A DNA stretch of 64,000 nt from Xanthomonas sp. DAR 80977. GTDB taxonomy: Bacteria > Pseudomonadota > Gammaproteobacteria > Xanthomonadales > Xanthomonadaceae. The stretch covers positions 2,797,001 through 2,861,000 of the forward strand of contig NZ_CP162487.1 of the NCBI RefSeq assembly GCF_041240605.1, read 5' to 3'. The notes under the pieces were generated by a model. It was not told the DNA's origin. It searched no databases and saw nothing but the letters and a program-made list of their open reading frames with translations. The position numbers and the translations under genes were made by a program. Of the stretch, positions 26,124-34,131 are shown piece after piece (the first letter of the stretch is position 1; the number at the start of each line of letters is the position of its first letter).

Positions 26124-26176
26124 CCGCGGTCGCCGCCCGCGTCCCGCGCGCTTGCTGCGCCACGGAACGACCGCGG
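26124..26176. other. Long inverted repeat after fleQ; start of a 281-base gap
   Basis: CCGCGGTCG (26124-26132) and CGACCGCGG (26168-26176) are perfect inverted copies 35 bases apart, just after the fleQ stop. They could form a terminator-like stem, but no T run follows. The rest of the gap to 26402 contains the sigma-54 site at 26330 and no credible gene. Confidence 0.4.
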
Positions 26177-26329
26177 TTCGAAACTGAAGTACCCTCACCC
26201 CTCGCATCGCATGGCTTCCGGGACGCGCCTCCGGTCGGCCCGACGGATGCGTGCGTGTCGCCGGCGATGGGGATCGCAGCGCGCTCACGCGTCCTGGCAG
26301 GCGATCGCAGAGGCAGTGGACATGTCTGT

Positions 26330-26345
26330 TGGCATATGGCTTGCT
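26330..26345 (+). promoter_or_regulatory. Sigma-54 promoter of the sugar/acyl operon
   Basis: TGGCATATGGCTTGCT, GG-N10-GC spacing intact, ending 57 bases before the aminotransferase ATG. It ties the nine-gene modification operon to the flagellar regulon. Confidence 0.8.
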
Positions 26346-26402
26346 TTCAGAACATAGAGCCCCGTCGCAGCGATCCGCGCCGCGGATTCTCCACACGCAC
26401 CC

Positions 26403-27587
26403 ATGCAGGCCACCATGCCCATTCCCGTCACCAGTCCGCTGCTGCCTCCCCTGGACGAGTTCGTGCCGTATCTGGAGAAGATCTGGAGCAGCTGCATCCT
26501 GACCAACGGCGGCGACATGCACCGGGCGCTGGAAAAGGCGCTGGCGGAGTACCTGGGCGTGGGACACCTGGCCTTGCTGACCAACGGCACGCTGGCCCTG
26601 CTTACCGCGCTGCAGGCGCTGCGCGTCACCGGCGAGGTGATCACCACGCCCTACTCGTTCGTCGCCACCGCGCACTCGCTGCTGTGGAAAGGGATCAAGC
26701 CGGTGTTCGTCGACATCGATCCGGTCACGCTGAACCTGGACCCGCAGAAGATCGAGGCGGCGATCACGCCGCAGACCACCGCGATCATGCCGGTGCACTG
26801 CTACGGCACGCCGTGCGACACCGCCGCGATCGAACGCATCGCCGACACCTACAACCTCAAGGTCATCTACGACGCCGCGCATGCCTTCGGGGTCAAGGAC
26901 GACGGCGGTTCGATCCTGCGCCACGGCGACCTCAGCGTGCTCAGCTTCCACGCCACCAAGGTATTCAACACCTTCGAGGGCGGCGCCATCGTCTGCCCCG
27001 ACGCAAAGACCTACCAGCGCATCAGCCGGCTGAAGAACTTCGGCTTCGTCGACGAGACCACCGTGGTGGCCACCGGCATCAACGGCAAGATGAGCGAGGT
27101 GAACGCGGCCTTCGGCCTGCTGCAGCTCAAGCACATCGATCGCGCGCTCGAGCAGCGGCGCGAGATCGACGCGACCTACCGGCAACGCCTGGCGCAGGTC
27201 GCCGGCGTGCGCTGCCTGGCGCCGAGGCCGCCGGAACTGGCCAACTACGCCTCGTTCCCGATCCTGATCGAGGACGAGTTCCCGTTGAGCCGCGACGGTC
27301 TGCACCAGCTGCTGCGCGAGCACGACATCCTGGTGCGCCGCTACTTCTATCCGCTGATCAGCGATTTCCCGATGTACCGCGGCCTGCCCTCGGCCGCGCC
27401 GGCCGGATTGCCGGTGGCGCGGCAGATGTCCGAACGCGTGCTGTGCCTGCCGATCTATCCCGGCCTGCGTGCCGGCGATGTGCAGCGCATCGCCGAGCTG
27501 ATCGCCGGCGCCGGCACCGCAGCGTCAAAAGCCGGTCGTTCCGCAACGACCATCCCTTCCTCCGCCCACCCCGTGGAACAAGAATGA
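26403..27587 (+). CDS. vioA: DegT/DnrJ sugar aminotransferase, VioA-like
   Basis: 394 residues of the PLP-dependent DegT/DnrJ/EryC1 family. The PLP Lys is K186 in SFHATKVFN, preceded by the DAAHAFGV motif with its cofactor-binding Asp. VioA-type enzymes turn dTDP-4-keto-6-deoxyglucose into dTDP-4-amino-4,6-dideoxyglucose (viosamine, Qui4N), a sugar found on flagellin of Pseudomonas. The sequence ITTPYSFVATAHSLLW is typical of this subgroup. It heads a nine-gene operon with mostly overlapping starts and stops. The last ~25 residues are Ala/Ser-rich and unlike the family core. An ATG at 26415 is an alternative start. The exact sugar is inferred. Confidence 0.8.
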   Translation: MQATMPIPVTSPLLPPLDEFVPYLEKIWSSCILTNGGDMHRALEKALAEYLGVGHLALLTNGTLALLTALQALRVTGEVITTPYSFVATAHSLLWKGIKPVFVDIDPVTLNLDPQKIEAAITPQTTAIMPVHCYGTPCDTAAIERIADTYNLKVIYDAAHAFGVKDDGGSILRHGDLSVLSFHATKVFNTFEGGAIVCPDAKTYQRISRLKNFGFVDETTVVATGINGKMSEVNAAFGLLQLKHIDRALEQRREIDATYRQRLAQVAGVRCLAPRPPELANYASFPILIEDEFPLSRDGLHQLLREHDILVRRYFYPLISDFPMYRGLPSAAPAGLPVARQMSERVLCLPIYPGLRAGDVQRIAELIAGAGTAASKAGRSATTIPSSAHPVEQE

Positions 27588-27808
27588 GCCAAGCAACGTT
27601 TATCGAGAACTTCCTGTCGGCGACCGATTTCCAGACTCCGGTCGAGGTGACGACGGACACCGTGCTGCGCGAACTGCCCGAATGGGATTCGCTGGCGGCG
27701 CTGGGCGTGATCGTGATGTTCGACATGGAATACGGCAAGACCATCACCGGCGAACACCTGGCCGCCGCCGTCACCGTGGGCGACCTCTACCAGCTGACCG
27801 AGGCGTAG
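27584..27808 (+). CDS. Dedicated acyl carrier protein
   Basis: 74 residues, overlapping the aminotransferase by four bases. The phosphopantetheine attachment site is Ser 36 in EWDSLAAL, in the position of the classical DSL motif. Overall it is short and acidic, as ACPs are. A private ACP next to a FabH-like synthase and two reductases implies that an acyl chain is built for the sugar pathway, separate from housekeeping fatty-acid synthesis. It has four residues fewer than E. coli AcpP and lacks recognisable similarity beyond the family core. Confidence 0.85.
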   Translation: MSQATFIENFLSATDFQTPVEVTTDTVLRELPEWDSLAALGVIVMFDMEYGKTITGEHLAAAVTVGDLYQLTEA

Positions 27809-27809
27809 C

Positions 27810-28850
27810 ATGCCGACCTCCACGCTGCACAACGTGCGTTTTGCCGGCATGGCGACCTGCGTGCCCAGGCGCATCGTGTCCAACCTGACCGATTGCCGGC
27901 CGCAGATCCGCTCCGAGCGCGAGCGGCTGGTGCGCAACATCGGCATCGAGACCCGGCGCATGGCGCAGGAGTGGCAGTGTTTTTCCGACCTGGCGTTCGA
28001 TGCCGCGCAGGGCTTGATCGAACGGCTGCAATGGCAGCGCGAGGAGATCGATGCGCTGATCGTGGTCACCCAGTCGCCGGACTATCCGATCCCGGCGACC
28101 GCGATCATCCTGCAGGACCGCCTCGGCCTGTCGCATGCCACCGTGGCCTTCGACGTCAACCTGGGCTGCTCGGCGTATCCGTTCGGGATCAACCTGCTGG
28201 GCTCGATGATCGCCGCCGGCGGGGTCAAGAAGGGCCTGCTGCTGGTGGGCGACCGCAGCGCCAACCTGGAGGATCCGATCTTCTCCGATTCGGGCACCGC
28301 CACCGCGCTGGAATTCAGCGCCGACGCCGCGCCGATGCACTTCGACCTCAACAGCGACGGCAGCGGCTACAAGGCGATCATCCTGCCGGTGGGCGGCCAG
28401 CGCGAGCCGGTCGCCATCCAGCATCTGATGCCGTTCCGCGCCGACGAGAACGACTACTGGCACCGCGGCGTGGACCTGCAGCTGGACGGCGTGGCGGTGC
28501 TGAGCTTCTCCACCCAGCGGGTGCCGCCGGCGGTGCAGAAGCTGCTCGACTACACCGGCGTGTCCAAGGACGAGATCGACTACTTCGTGTTCCACCAGGC
28601 CAACCGGATGATCAACGAGACCATCCGCAAGAAGCTCGGCCTGCCGGTGGAGAAAGTGCCCTCGACCCTGCGCGATTTCGGCAACACCAGCGGCGCCTCG
28701 CTGCCGGTGACGATGACCGCGCGGATCAACAAGGAGCTGGAGTCCGGGCGCAAGCGCGTGCTGCTGTGCGGCTTCGGCATCGGCCTGTCCTGGGGCAGCT
28801 GCCTGGTGGACATCGAGGGCGCCGTGTTCCCCGACCTGATCGAGTCGTGA
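27810..28850 (+). CDS. FabH-like 3-oxoacyl-ACP synthase III
   Basis: 346 residues, thiolase fold. The catalytic triad of the KAS III family is complete: Cys 120 in NLGCSAYP, His 262 in FHQANRM, Asn 292 in FGNTSGASLP. Such enzymes condense a CoA-linked starter (often acetyl-CoA) with malonyl-ACP to give 3-oxobutyryl-ACP. Placed between an ACP and two ketoacyl-reductase-like genes, it likely makes the 3-oxoacyl precursor of the amide chain on the amino sugar. It starts one base after the ACP stop. Confidence 0.88.
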   Translation: MPTSTLHNVRFAGMATCVPRRIVSNLTDCRPQIRSERERLVRNIGIETRRMAQEWQCFSDLAFDAAQGLIERLQWQREEIDALIVVTQSPDYPIPATAIILQDRLGLSHATVAFDVNLGCSAYPFGINLLGSMIAAGGVKKGLLLVGDRSANLEDPIFSDSGTATALEFSADAAPMHFDLNSDGSGYKAIILPVGGQREPVAIQHLMPFRADENDYWHRGVDLQLDGVAVLSFSTQRVPPAVQKLLDYTGVSKDEIDYFVFHQANRMINETIRKKLGLPVEKVPSTLRDFGNTSGASLPVTMTARINKELESGRKRVLLCGFGIGLSWGSCLVDIEGAVFPDLIES

Positions 28851-28852
28851 GC

Positions 28853-29614
28853 ATGGCCGCTGCCGCAGCGACGGATGCTTTCGGACTGGGCGGCAAGGTC
28901 GTGCTGGTGACCGGGGCGTCCTCGGGCATCGGCGCCGCCACCGCCAGGCTGTGCGCGCGCCTGGGCGCTCGGCTGGTCGTCACCGGACGCGATGCCGCGC
29001 GCCTGGATGGCGTGTTGCAGACGCTGGAAGGCGATGGCCACGCCAGCGTGATTGGCGACCTGACCGACGCGCAGACCCGGCAACGGCTGCTGGAAGCGGC
29101 CGACGGCTACCACGGCCTGGTGTCCTGCGCCGGGGTCGCCGCGCTGGTGCCGTTCCGCATGGCCGCCGAAAAACACCTGCAGCAGATGCTGGCGGTCAAC
29201 TACCTGGCGCCGATCAGCCTGACCCAGCAATTGCTGTTCAAGCGGCGCCTGCACGACAACGCCTCGCTGGTATTCGTGTCCGCGCTGTCGGCGCGCGCAG
29301 CGCCGCAAGCGGCGGCGGGCTATGCCGCGTCCAAGGCGGCGCTGGAAGCGGCGGTGCGCACCCTGGCGCTGGAACAGGCCAAGCACGGCATCCGCGCCAA
29401 CTGCATCGCGCCGGGTTATGTCGACACGCCGATGCTGGAAAGGCTGGGGACGGCAGCGGACATGGACGACAAGATCGGACTGACCCCGCTGGGCCGTATC
29501 GATCCGCACGACATCGCCAAGGGCGCCGTGTACCTGTTATCCGGCGCCAGCCGCTGGGTCACCCGTAGCACCTTGACCATCGATGGCGGGATTTCCCTGC
29601 CGATCCGCCTATGA
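28853..29614 (+). CDS. SDR oxidoreductase 1 (3-oxoacyl-ACP reductase-like)
   Basis: 253 residues, classical short-chain dehydrogenase. The NAD(P) motif is TGASSGIG near residue 21, the active site Ser is in SALSAR, and the Tyr/Lys pair is Y157-x3-K161. A GTG at 28847 is an alternative start. FabG-type enzymes reduce 3-oxoacyl-ACP to 3-hydroxyacyl-ACP. It overlaps the next SDR by four bases. The two share stretches such as GRDAARL, so they look like an old tandem duplication. Confidence 0.82.
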   Translation: MAAAAATDAFGLGGKVVLVTGASSGIGAATARLCARLGARLVVTGRDAARLDGVLQTLEGDGHASVIGDLTDAQTRQRLLEAADGYHGLVSCAGVAALVPFRMAAEKHLQQMLAVNYLAPISLTQQLLFKRRLHDNASLVFVSALSARAAPQAAAGYAASKAALEAAVRTLALEQAKHGIRANCIAPGYVDTPMLERLGTAADMDDKIGLTPLGRIDPHDIAKGAVYLLSGASRWVTRSTLTIDGGISLPIRL

Positions 29615-30390
29615 GCGACCAAGCCAACGTGCCTTCTTTCGATCCCGCCTCCGCGCTGTTGCGCGACATGTTCGGCCTGCAGGACAAGACGGTGCTGGTG
29701 ACCGGCGCTTCCAAGGGGATCGGCCAGGCGGTCGCGCGCAGCTGCGCCGCCGCCGGTGCCAGCGTGCTGGTCGCCGGACGCGATGCCGCGCGCCTGGAGG
29801 CGGTGCTCGCGTCCCTGGACGGCAGCGGCCACCGGCTGTTCGCCGGCGACCTGAGCGACGCGGCCACGTTGCAGCGATTGGCGGCGGAAAGCGGCCCGGT
29901 CGACGGCCTGGTGCACAGCGCCGGCATCCGCGGCCTGGCGCCGATGAAGCTGGTCGGCGACGGTTTCCTCAAGGAAGTGCTGGACATCAACTACGTGGCG
30001 CCGGTGATGCTGACCCGGCACCTGCTCGCCCGCCAATCCATTCGCGCCGGCGGCTCCATCGTGTTCATCTCCTCCATTGCCGCGTTGACCGGCACCGTCG
30101 GCGTAGGCCCCTATGCGGGTTCCAAGGCCGCGCTGATCGGCACGCTGCGACCGCTGGCGTTGGAGCTGGCGCGGCGCAAGATCCGCGCCAACGCGTTGTG
30201 TCCGGGCCTGGTCGAGACCACGCTGATCACCGAGGACAAGAGCTGGTTCGAGGAAAGCCGCAAACGCTATCCGCTCGGCGTCGGGCAACCGGACGATGTC
30301 GCCCTGGCCTGCCTGTACTTCCTTTCTGATGCCAGCGACAAGGTCACCGGACAAGCGTTCAGCATGGACGGAGGCGTGGAATTCGCATGA
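29611..30390 (+). CDS. SDR oxidoreductase 2 (3-oxoacyl-ACP reductase-like)
   Basis: 259 residues with TGASKGIG near residue 31, Ser in FISSIAAL, and Y168-x3-K172. It has a longer N-terminus than its neighbour. Two FabG-like enzymes with one synthase suggest that one reduces the 3-keto group and the other may oxidise or reduce another position, or act on the sugar. Overlaps both neighbours by four bases. Function beyond the SDR class is inference. Confidence 0.82.
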   Translation: MSDQANVPSFDPASALLRDMFGLQDKTVLVTGASKGIGQAVARSCAAAGASVLVAGRDAARLEAVLASLDGSGHRLFAGDLSDAATLQRLAAESGPVDGLVHSAGIRGLAPMKLVGDGFLKEVLDINYVAPVMLTRHLLARQSIRAGGSIVFISSIAALTGTVGVGPYAGSKAALIGTLRPLALELARRKIRANALCPGLVETTLITEDKSWFEESRKRYPLGVGQPDDVALACLYFLSDASDKVTGQAFSMDGGVEFA

Positions 30391-31034
30391 GCGATCTCTC
30401 GTTTTGGCATGTCTTGATCGTGGGGGCCGGCGGCTTCGGCAAGGGCGTCGCCGCCATGGCCTGTCACGACGATCCGGGGTTCGGAACGAAGTGGGACATC
30501 AAGGGCTTCCTCGACGATCGCAGCGGATTGGCGCAAACCGCGCGCTGGCCGATCGTCGGCGATCCGCACACCTACCAGCCGGTCGAAGGCGACCTGTTCG
30601 TCTGCGCGCTGGGCGATCCGGCCACGCGCCGCCGCTACACCCGTGCGCTGCTCGAGAAGGGGGCGGACTTCATGGTGCTGCGGCCGGGCCTGCGCGAGGC
30701 ATCGCCGACCAGGATCGGGCGCGGCGGCCTGTTCGAACCTGGGGTGTCGATCGGCGCGGACAGCCAGCTCGGCGAATTCGTCACCGTGCTGTCCACCACC
30801 ATCATCGGCCACGACGTGACGATCGGCGACTACGTGCAGATCGGCAACTTCGTGTTCATCGGCGGCGGCGTGCGCATCGGCAACGACGTGGTCATCCATC
30901 CGCACAGCACCCTGATCCCGGGCATCAGCGTCGGCGACGGCGCGGTGATCGGTGCCGGCAGCGTGGTGGTCCGGGACGTCCCGCCCAACGTCACCGTGGC
31001 CGGCAATCCCGCGCGCACCATCTTCAGCAAGTAG
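30387..31034 (+). CDS. PglD/NeuD-type acyltransferase (left-handed beta-helix)
   Basis: 215 residues. The N-terminal Rossmann-like part (VLIVGAGGFGKGV) binds the nucleotide sugar. The C-terminal hexapeptide repeats (about 110-205, e.g. IGHDVTIGDYVQIGNFVFIG and VIGAGSVVV) form the left-handed beta helix; the His of GHDV is the likely catalytic base. PglD and related VioB-type enzymes N-acylate a UDP- or dTDP-amino sugar. Here it could move the chain from the dedicated ACP, or an acetyl group from acetyl-CoA, onto Qui4N. Confidence 0.85.
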   Translation: MSDLSFWHVLIVGAGGFGKGVAAMACHDDPGFGTKWDIKGFLDDRSGLAQTARWPIVGDPHTYQPVEGDLFVCALGDPATRRRYTRALLEKGADFMVLRPGLREASPTRIGRGGLFEPGVSIGADSQLGEFVTVLSTTIIGHDVTIGDYVQIGNFVFIGGGVRIGNDVVIHPHSTLIPGISVGDGAVIGAGSVVVRDVPPNVTVAGNPARTIFSK

Positions 31035-31047
31035 CAGGACCTGCACC

Positions 31048-32187
31048 ATGACCCGCCACGCACTCGATGCCGAGCACTACACCAGCGAGCACAGCCTGCG
31101 CCTTGAACGGGCGCGGCTGTTCGGCAAGCTGTGGAATTTCGTCGGCTTTTCCTCCATGGTGCGCGAACGCAACCAGTTCTTCGCGCGCCAGGTCGCCGGC
31201 GTGCCGGTCCTGGTCCAGCGCACCGACGCCGGGATCCGTGCGTTTCTCAACCAGTGCCCGCACCGCCAGTCGGCGATCCAGATCGACGCGCAGGGCAAGC
31301 GCCCGCTGGTCTGCCCCTACCATGCCTGGTCGTTCGGCGCGGAAGGCGAGTTGCGCGGGCTGCCCAATTCCGACCTGTACCAGTTCACCGCGGAAGAAAA
31401 GGCCGGCATCTGCCTGACCAGGTTCCGGCTGGAGCAGGTCGGCCAGCTGCTGTTCGTCAATTTCTCCGACGATCCGCTGCCGTTGCAGGAACAGTTCGCT
31501 CCCGACTACCTGGAGAACCTCCGTACCGCGTCGTCGCACCTGGATTCGCAGATCATCTACAGCTGCCACCGCGTGCGCTACAACTGGAAGTTGAACATGG
31601 AGAACGTCAAGGACTACAACCATGTCCCGTTCGTCCATCCCAAGACCTTCAGCCCGCTGATGGTTGGCTCGGGCAAGCCCTCCGCCAGCGTCGAGCGCGC
31701 CGCGGAGGTGCCCTCCGCGGTGCAGCAGCTGCTGCAGGCGCCTGCGCGCCCGGCGCTGAGCGAACTGAGCTTCCCGGTCAAGGCGCCGATCACGCCGCAG
31801 GAGAACTGGTTCCGCGCACTCTGCGATGCATACGGCGACGAGTCGGCCTACTACAACTGGTTCGTCTATCCCAACGTGAACTTCTGCAGCGTGCGCGGCG
31901 ATTACTTCCTGCTGCAGCAGTACGATCCGGTCTCGGCGCACGAGACCGACTACCACCTGTGGGTCATGACCGCGCGGCGCAAGAGCGAGCGCACCGACTT
32001 CACCGCGCTGCTGAGCAACCTGATCCGCGGCGAGCGCACCGTCATCGCCGAGGACACGGCGCTGCTGGAACGCATGCAGGCCGGCTTCGGCGCCCATTCC
32101 CGGCGCTTCATGCACGGCGACTACGAAACCCAGCTGGTCCGGCAGCACCTGTGGTACCGCGCCAACGTGCTGGGAGAGCCGGCATGA
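31048..32187 (+). CDS. Rieske non-haem iron oxygenase, large subunit
   Basis: 379 residues. The N-terminal Rieske domain has C70-x-H72 and C89-x2-H92 for the 2Fe-2S cluster. The catalytic domain has NWKLNMENVKDYNHVPFVH, with D189, H192 and H197 in the D-x2-H-x4-H pattern of the mononuclear iron site. Such enzymes hydroxylate, demethylate or N-oxygenate small molecules. No reductase or ferredoxin gene is beside it, so electrons must come from elsewhere. It lies between two acyltransferase genes, so its substrate is probably the sugar or its acyl chain. Confidence 0.87.
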   Translation: MTRHALDAEHYTSEHSLRLERARLFGKLWNFVGFSSMVRERNQFFARQVAGVPVLVQRTDAGIRAFLNQCPHRQSAIQIDAQGKRPLVCPYHAWSFGAEGELRGLPNSDLYQFTAEEKAGICLTRFRLEQVGQLLFVNFSDDPLPLQEQFAPDYLENLRTASSHLDSQIIYSCHRVRYNWKLNMENVKDYNHVPFVHPKTFSPLMVGSGKPSASVERAAEVPSAVQQLLQAPARPALSELSFPVKAPITPQENWFRALCDAYGDESAYYNWFVYPNVNFCSVRGDYFLLQQYDPVSAHETDYHLWVMTARRKSERTDFTALLSNLIRGERTVIAEDTALLERMQAGFGAHSRRFMHGDYETQLVRQHLWYRANVLGEPA

Positions 32188-32813
32188 AGGCGCTGGTGCT
32201 GCTGGGCGAAGGCGCCGCGCTGGAACAGGCGCAGGCGCTCGCGCAGGACTGCGGGCTGGCCCACGTCCCGCTCGCGCTGGCCTCGGCCGATCACTACAAC
32301 TTCGACCTTGGCCCGTTGCTGGCGCACCACGCCGCCGATGCCACCGAGGTGTTCGTCGCGCTCGACGAGCGCGCCGTCAACCACGCGCGGCACAAGCTGC
32401 TGGCCGACGTGCGCCTGGCCGGCTATCGCACGGTCAACCTGGTCTCGCCGCACGCCCACGTCGATGCCGGCGTGCGCCTGATGGGCAATGTCCATGTCGG
32501 CCCCGGCTGCAACCTGGCCTCCGGCAGCACCATCGGTCCTGGCAGCTGGCTGGAACGGCAGGTGATCGTCGAGCGCAACGCGCGCCTGGGCGCCTGCGTC
32601 ACCTTGCAGGCCGGGGTCGTGCTCGGCCACGACGTGGAGATCGGGCAAGGCAGCACCCTGGGCAGGGGCTGCGTCGCGCCGGCCGGGGCCAGGATCGGCC
32701 GCCATTGCGAGTGGCTGCTGCCGAGCCCGCTTCCGCCTGCCCTGCCGGACCGCTCCTTTCATGACGCCTTGATGCCTCAAGGCGCACGCATCCTCAACAG
32801 CGGACGACCATGA
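32184..32813 (+). CDS. Second left-handed beta-helix acyltransferase
   Basis: 209 residues. The C-terminal half (about 85-185) contains hexapeptide-like repeats (VDAGVRLMGNVHVGPGCNLA, VVLGHDVEIGQGSTLG) with GHD as in the first acyltransferase. The N-terminal half is Rossmann-like but lacks the clear GxGGxG of PglD/NeuD. Start and stop overlap the neighbours by four bases. Likely an O- or N-acyltransferase for the same sugar pathway; it is weakly conserved and could have lost sugar-nucleotide binding. Confidence 0.75.
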   Translation: MKALVLLGEGAALEQAQALAQDCGLAHVPLALASADHYNFDLGPLLAHHAADATEVFVALDERAVNHARHKLLADVRLAGYRTVNLVSPHAHVDAGVRLMGNVHVGPGCNLASGSTIGPGSWLERQVIVERNARLGACVTLQAGVVLGHDVEIGQGSTLGRGCVAPAGARIGRHCEWLLPSPLPPALPDRSFHDALMPQGARILNSGRP

Positions 32814-33931
32814 CAAACGCGAACCAAAACGAGACGGACCTGCTGGAAGCCTGCATGCAGGCGGACACGATCGTGTTCCTGGCACCGAGTTCCTACCTGG
32901 GAGATTTCGTCGCGCCCCTGGTCGACGAGCTGCGGCAGCGATCCGCGAAGCTGCGCCTGATCGCGGCGGACGACTACTTCCACGTCAATCGCGGCAAGGC
33001 CCCGGACTTCGACGAGATCCGCACCGTCGCCGCCCATCTCGCAAGCCCGCAGGGGCCCAATTCGATCACGGTGAACTGCTCCTTTCTGCTGTCCACGTGG
33101 CTGTACTTCGATCACCTGCAGCGTGGGCTGCCAGGCAGGGCGATCGACCTGCCGGAACTCCTCTATATCCTGGACAGGCCGTGGATCTATCACACCGGAC
33201 CGGTCATGCGCGCGCAGACGCAGGAGCGCGCAGCCGATTTCGCGGCATTGCGGACGCGCCTGGAGGACGCGCTCAGCCGCGCGACGCTCGACGCGATACT
33301 GCGCCTGCGCATGACCGGCAACCGAGCGGAGTTGCTGGACGTGATCCGTCCGATGGAACAGGAATACTTCTCCATGTATTCCTCCAGCGAGGCCCCGATC
33401 GCGCTGCACGACCACGAACACTACGTCGACATCGGCGCCTACGACGGCGACACGGTCGGCAAGTTCATGACCGCGGCACGCTACCGCTTCGCCTCGATCC
33501 ACGCCTACGAACCGGACCCGCGCAACTTCGCCGCCCTGCAGCGCCGCCTGCAGTCCACCACCGGCCCGGTCTTCCTGCACAACGAGGCCGTGTCCGATTC
33601 CGACCAGCCCTTGTCGTTCCTGGCCAGCGGCACCATGGGCAGCCGGGTCGAGGCCGGCGGCGATATCCAGGTCCCCAGCGTGCGGCTGGACGATGTGCTG
33701 GAGCAGATCACGCTGCTCAAGATGGACGTCGAAGGCTTCGAGCCGCACGTCCTGCGCGGCGCGGCCGAGCTGATCGGCCGGTGCCGTCCGCGCATGGCGA
33801 TCACCTGCTACCACCACGCGCTGGACCTGCTGGACATCGTCGCCGTGATCGATGCGATCTACCCGGGAGCCAAATTCCGGCTGCGCCATTACTCGATGTA
33901 CTTCTACGACACCATCCTCTACGTGGAGTGA
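32810..33931 (+). CDS. FkbM-family methyltransferase
   Basis: 373 residues. The first ~195 residues have no motif recognised, with a Rossmann-like start. The C-terminal part (about 200-370) is an FkbM SAM-dependent methyltransferase: motif I YVDIGAYDGDT, then AYEPDPRNFAAL, and KMDVEGFEPHVLRG. FkbM enzymes O-methylate sugars or polyketide-like hydroxyls. It closes the nine-gene operon; O-methylation of the glycan or its acyl chain is inferred. A 200-base gap with a sigma-54 site separates it from the glycosyltransferase. Confidence 0.82.
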   Translation: MTNANQNETDLLEACMQADTIVFLAPSSYLGDFVAPLVDELRQRSAKLRLIAADDYFHVNRGKAPDFDEIRTVAAHLASPQGPNSITVNCSFLLSTWLYFDHLQRGLPGRAIDLPELLYILDRPWIYHTGPVMRAQTQERAADFAALRTRLEDALSRATLDAILRLRMTGNRAELLDVIRPMEQEYFSMYSSSEAPIALHDHEHYVDIGAYDGDTVGKFMTAARYRFASIHAYEPDPRNFAALQRRLQSTTGPVFLHNEAVSDSDQPLSFLASGTMGSRVEAGGDIQVPSVRLDDVLEQITLLKMDVEGFEPHVLRGAAELIGRCRPRMAITCYHHALDLLDIVAVIDAIYPGAKFRLRHYSMYFYDTILYVE

Positions 33932-34019
33932 GCGGGAGCGAGGACGGCACAGCGAAGTCGAGGAAGCGGCACCGCGAGCGCGCTGCCGCGGCGAGCCGGC
34001 CAGGCAGCCATGCCGCGAC

Positions 34020-34035
34020 CGGCACGCATGTTGCA
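34020..34035 (+). promoter_or_regulatory. Sigma-54 promoter of the large glycosyltransferase
   Basis: CGGCACGCATGTTGCA, differing from TGGCACG-N4-TTGCA only in the first base. It ends 97 bases before the ATG at 34132 (52 before an alternative ATG at 34087). Confidence 0.85.
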
Positions 34036-34131
34036 TCGGCAACGGATCGGCCGCGCCAATGCCGGCATCGGCCCGCCGCCGCCCCGATGCGGTCGATGCA
34101 CCTTATCAATTTCGACGATGGTCAATCCCGC

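Noticed and set aside
26331..26363. A short open frame starting near 26321 within the operon leader
   Set aside because: Only about a dozen codons, it overlaps the sigma-54 site and lacks a ribosome site.
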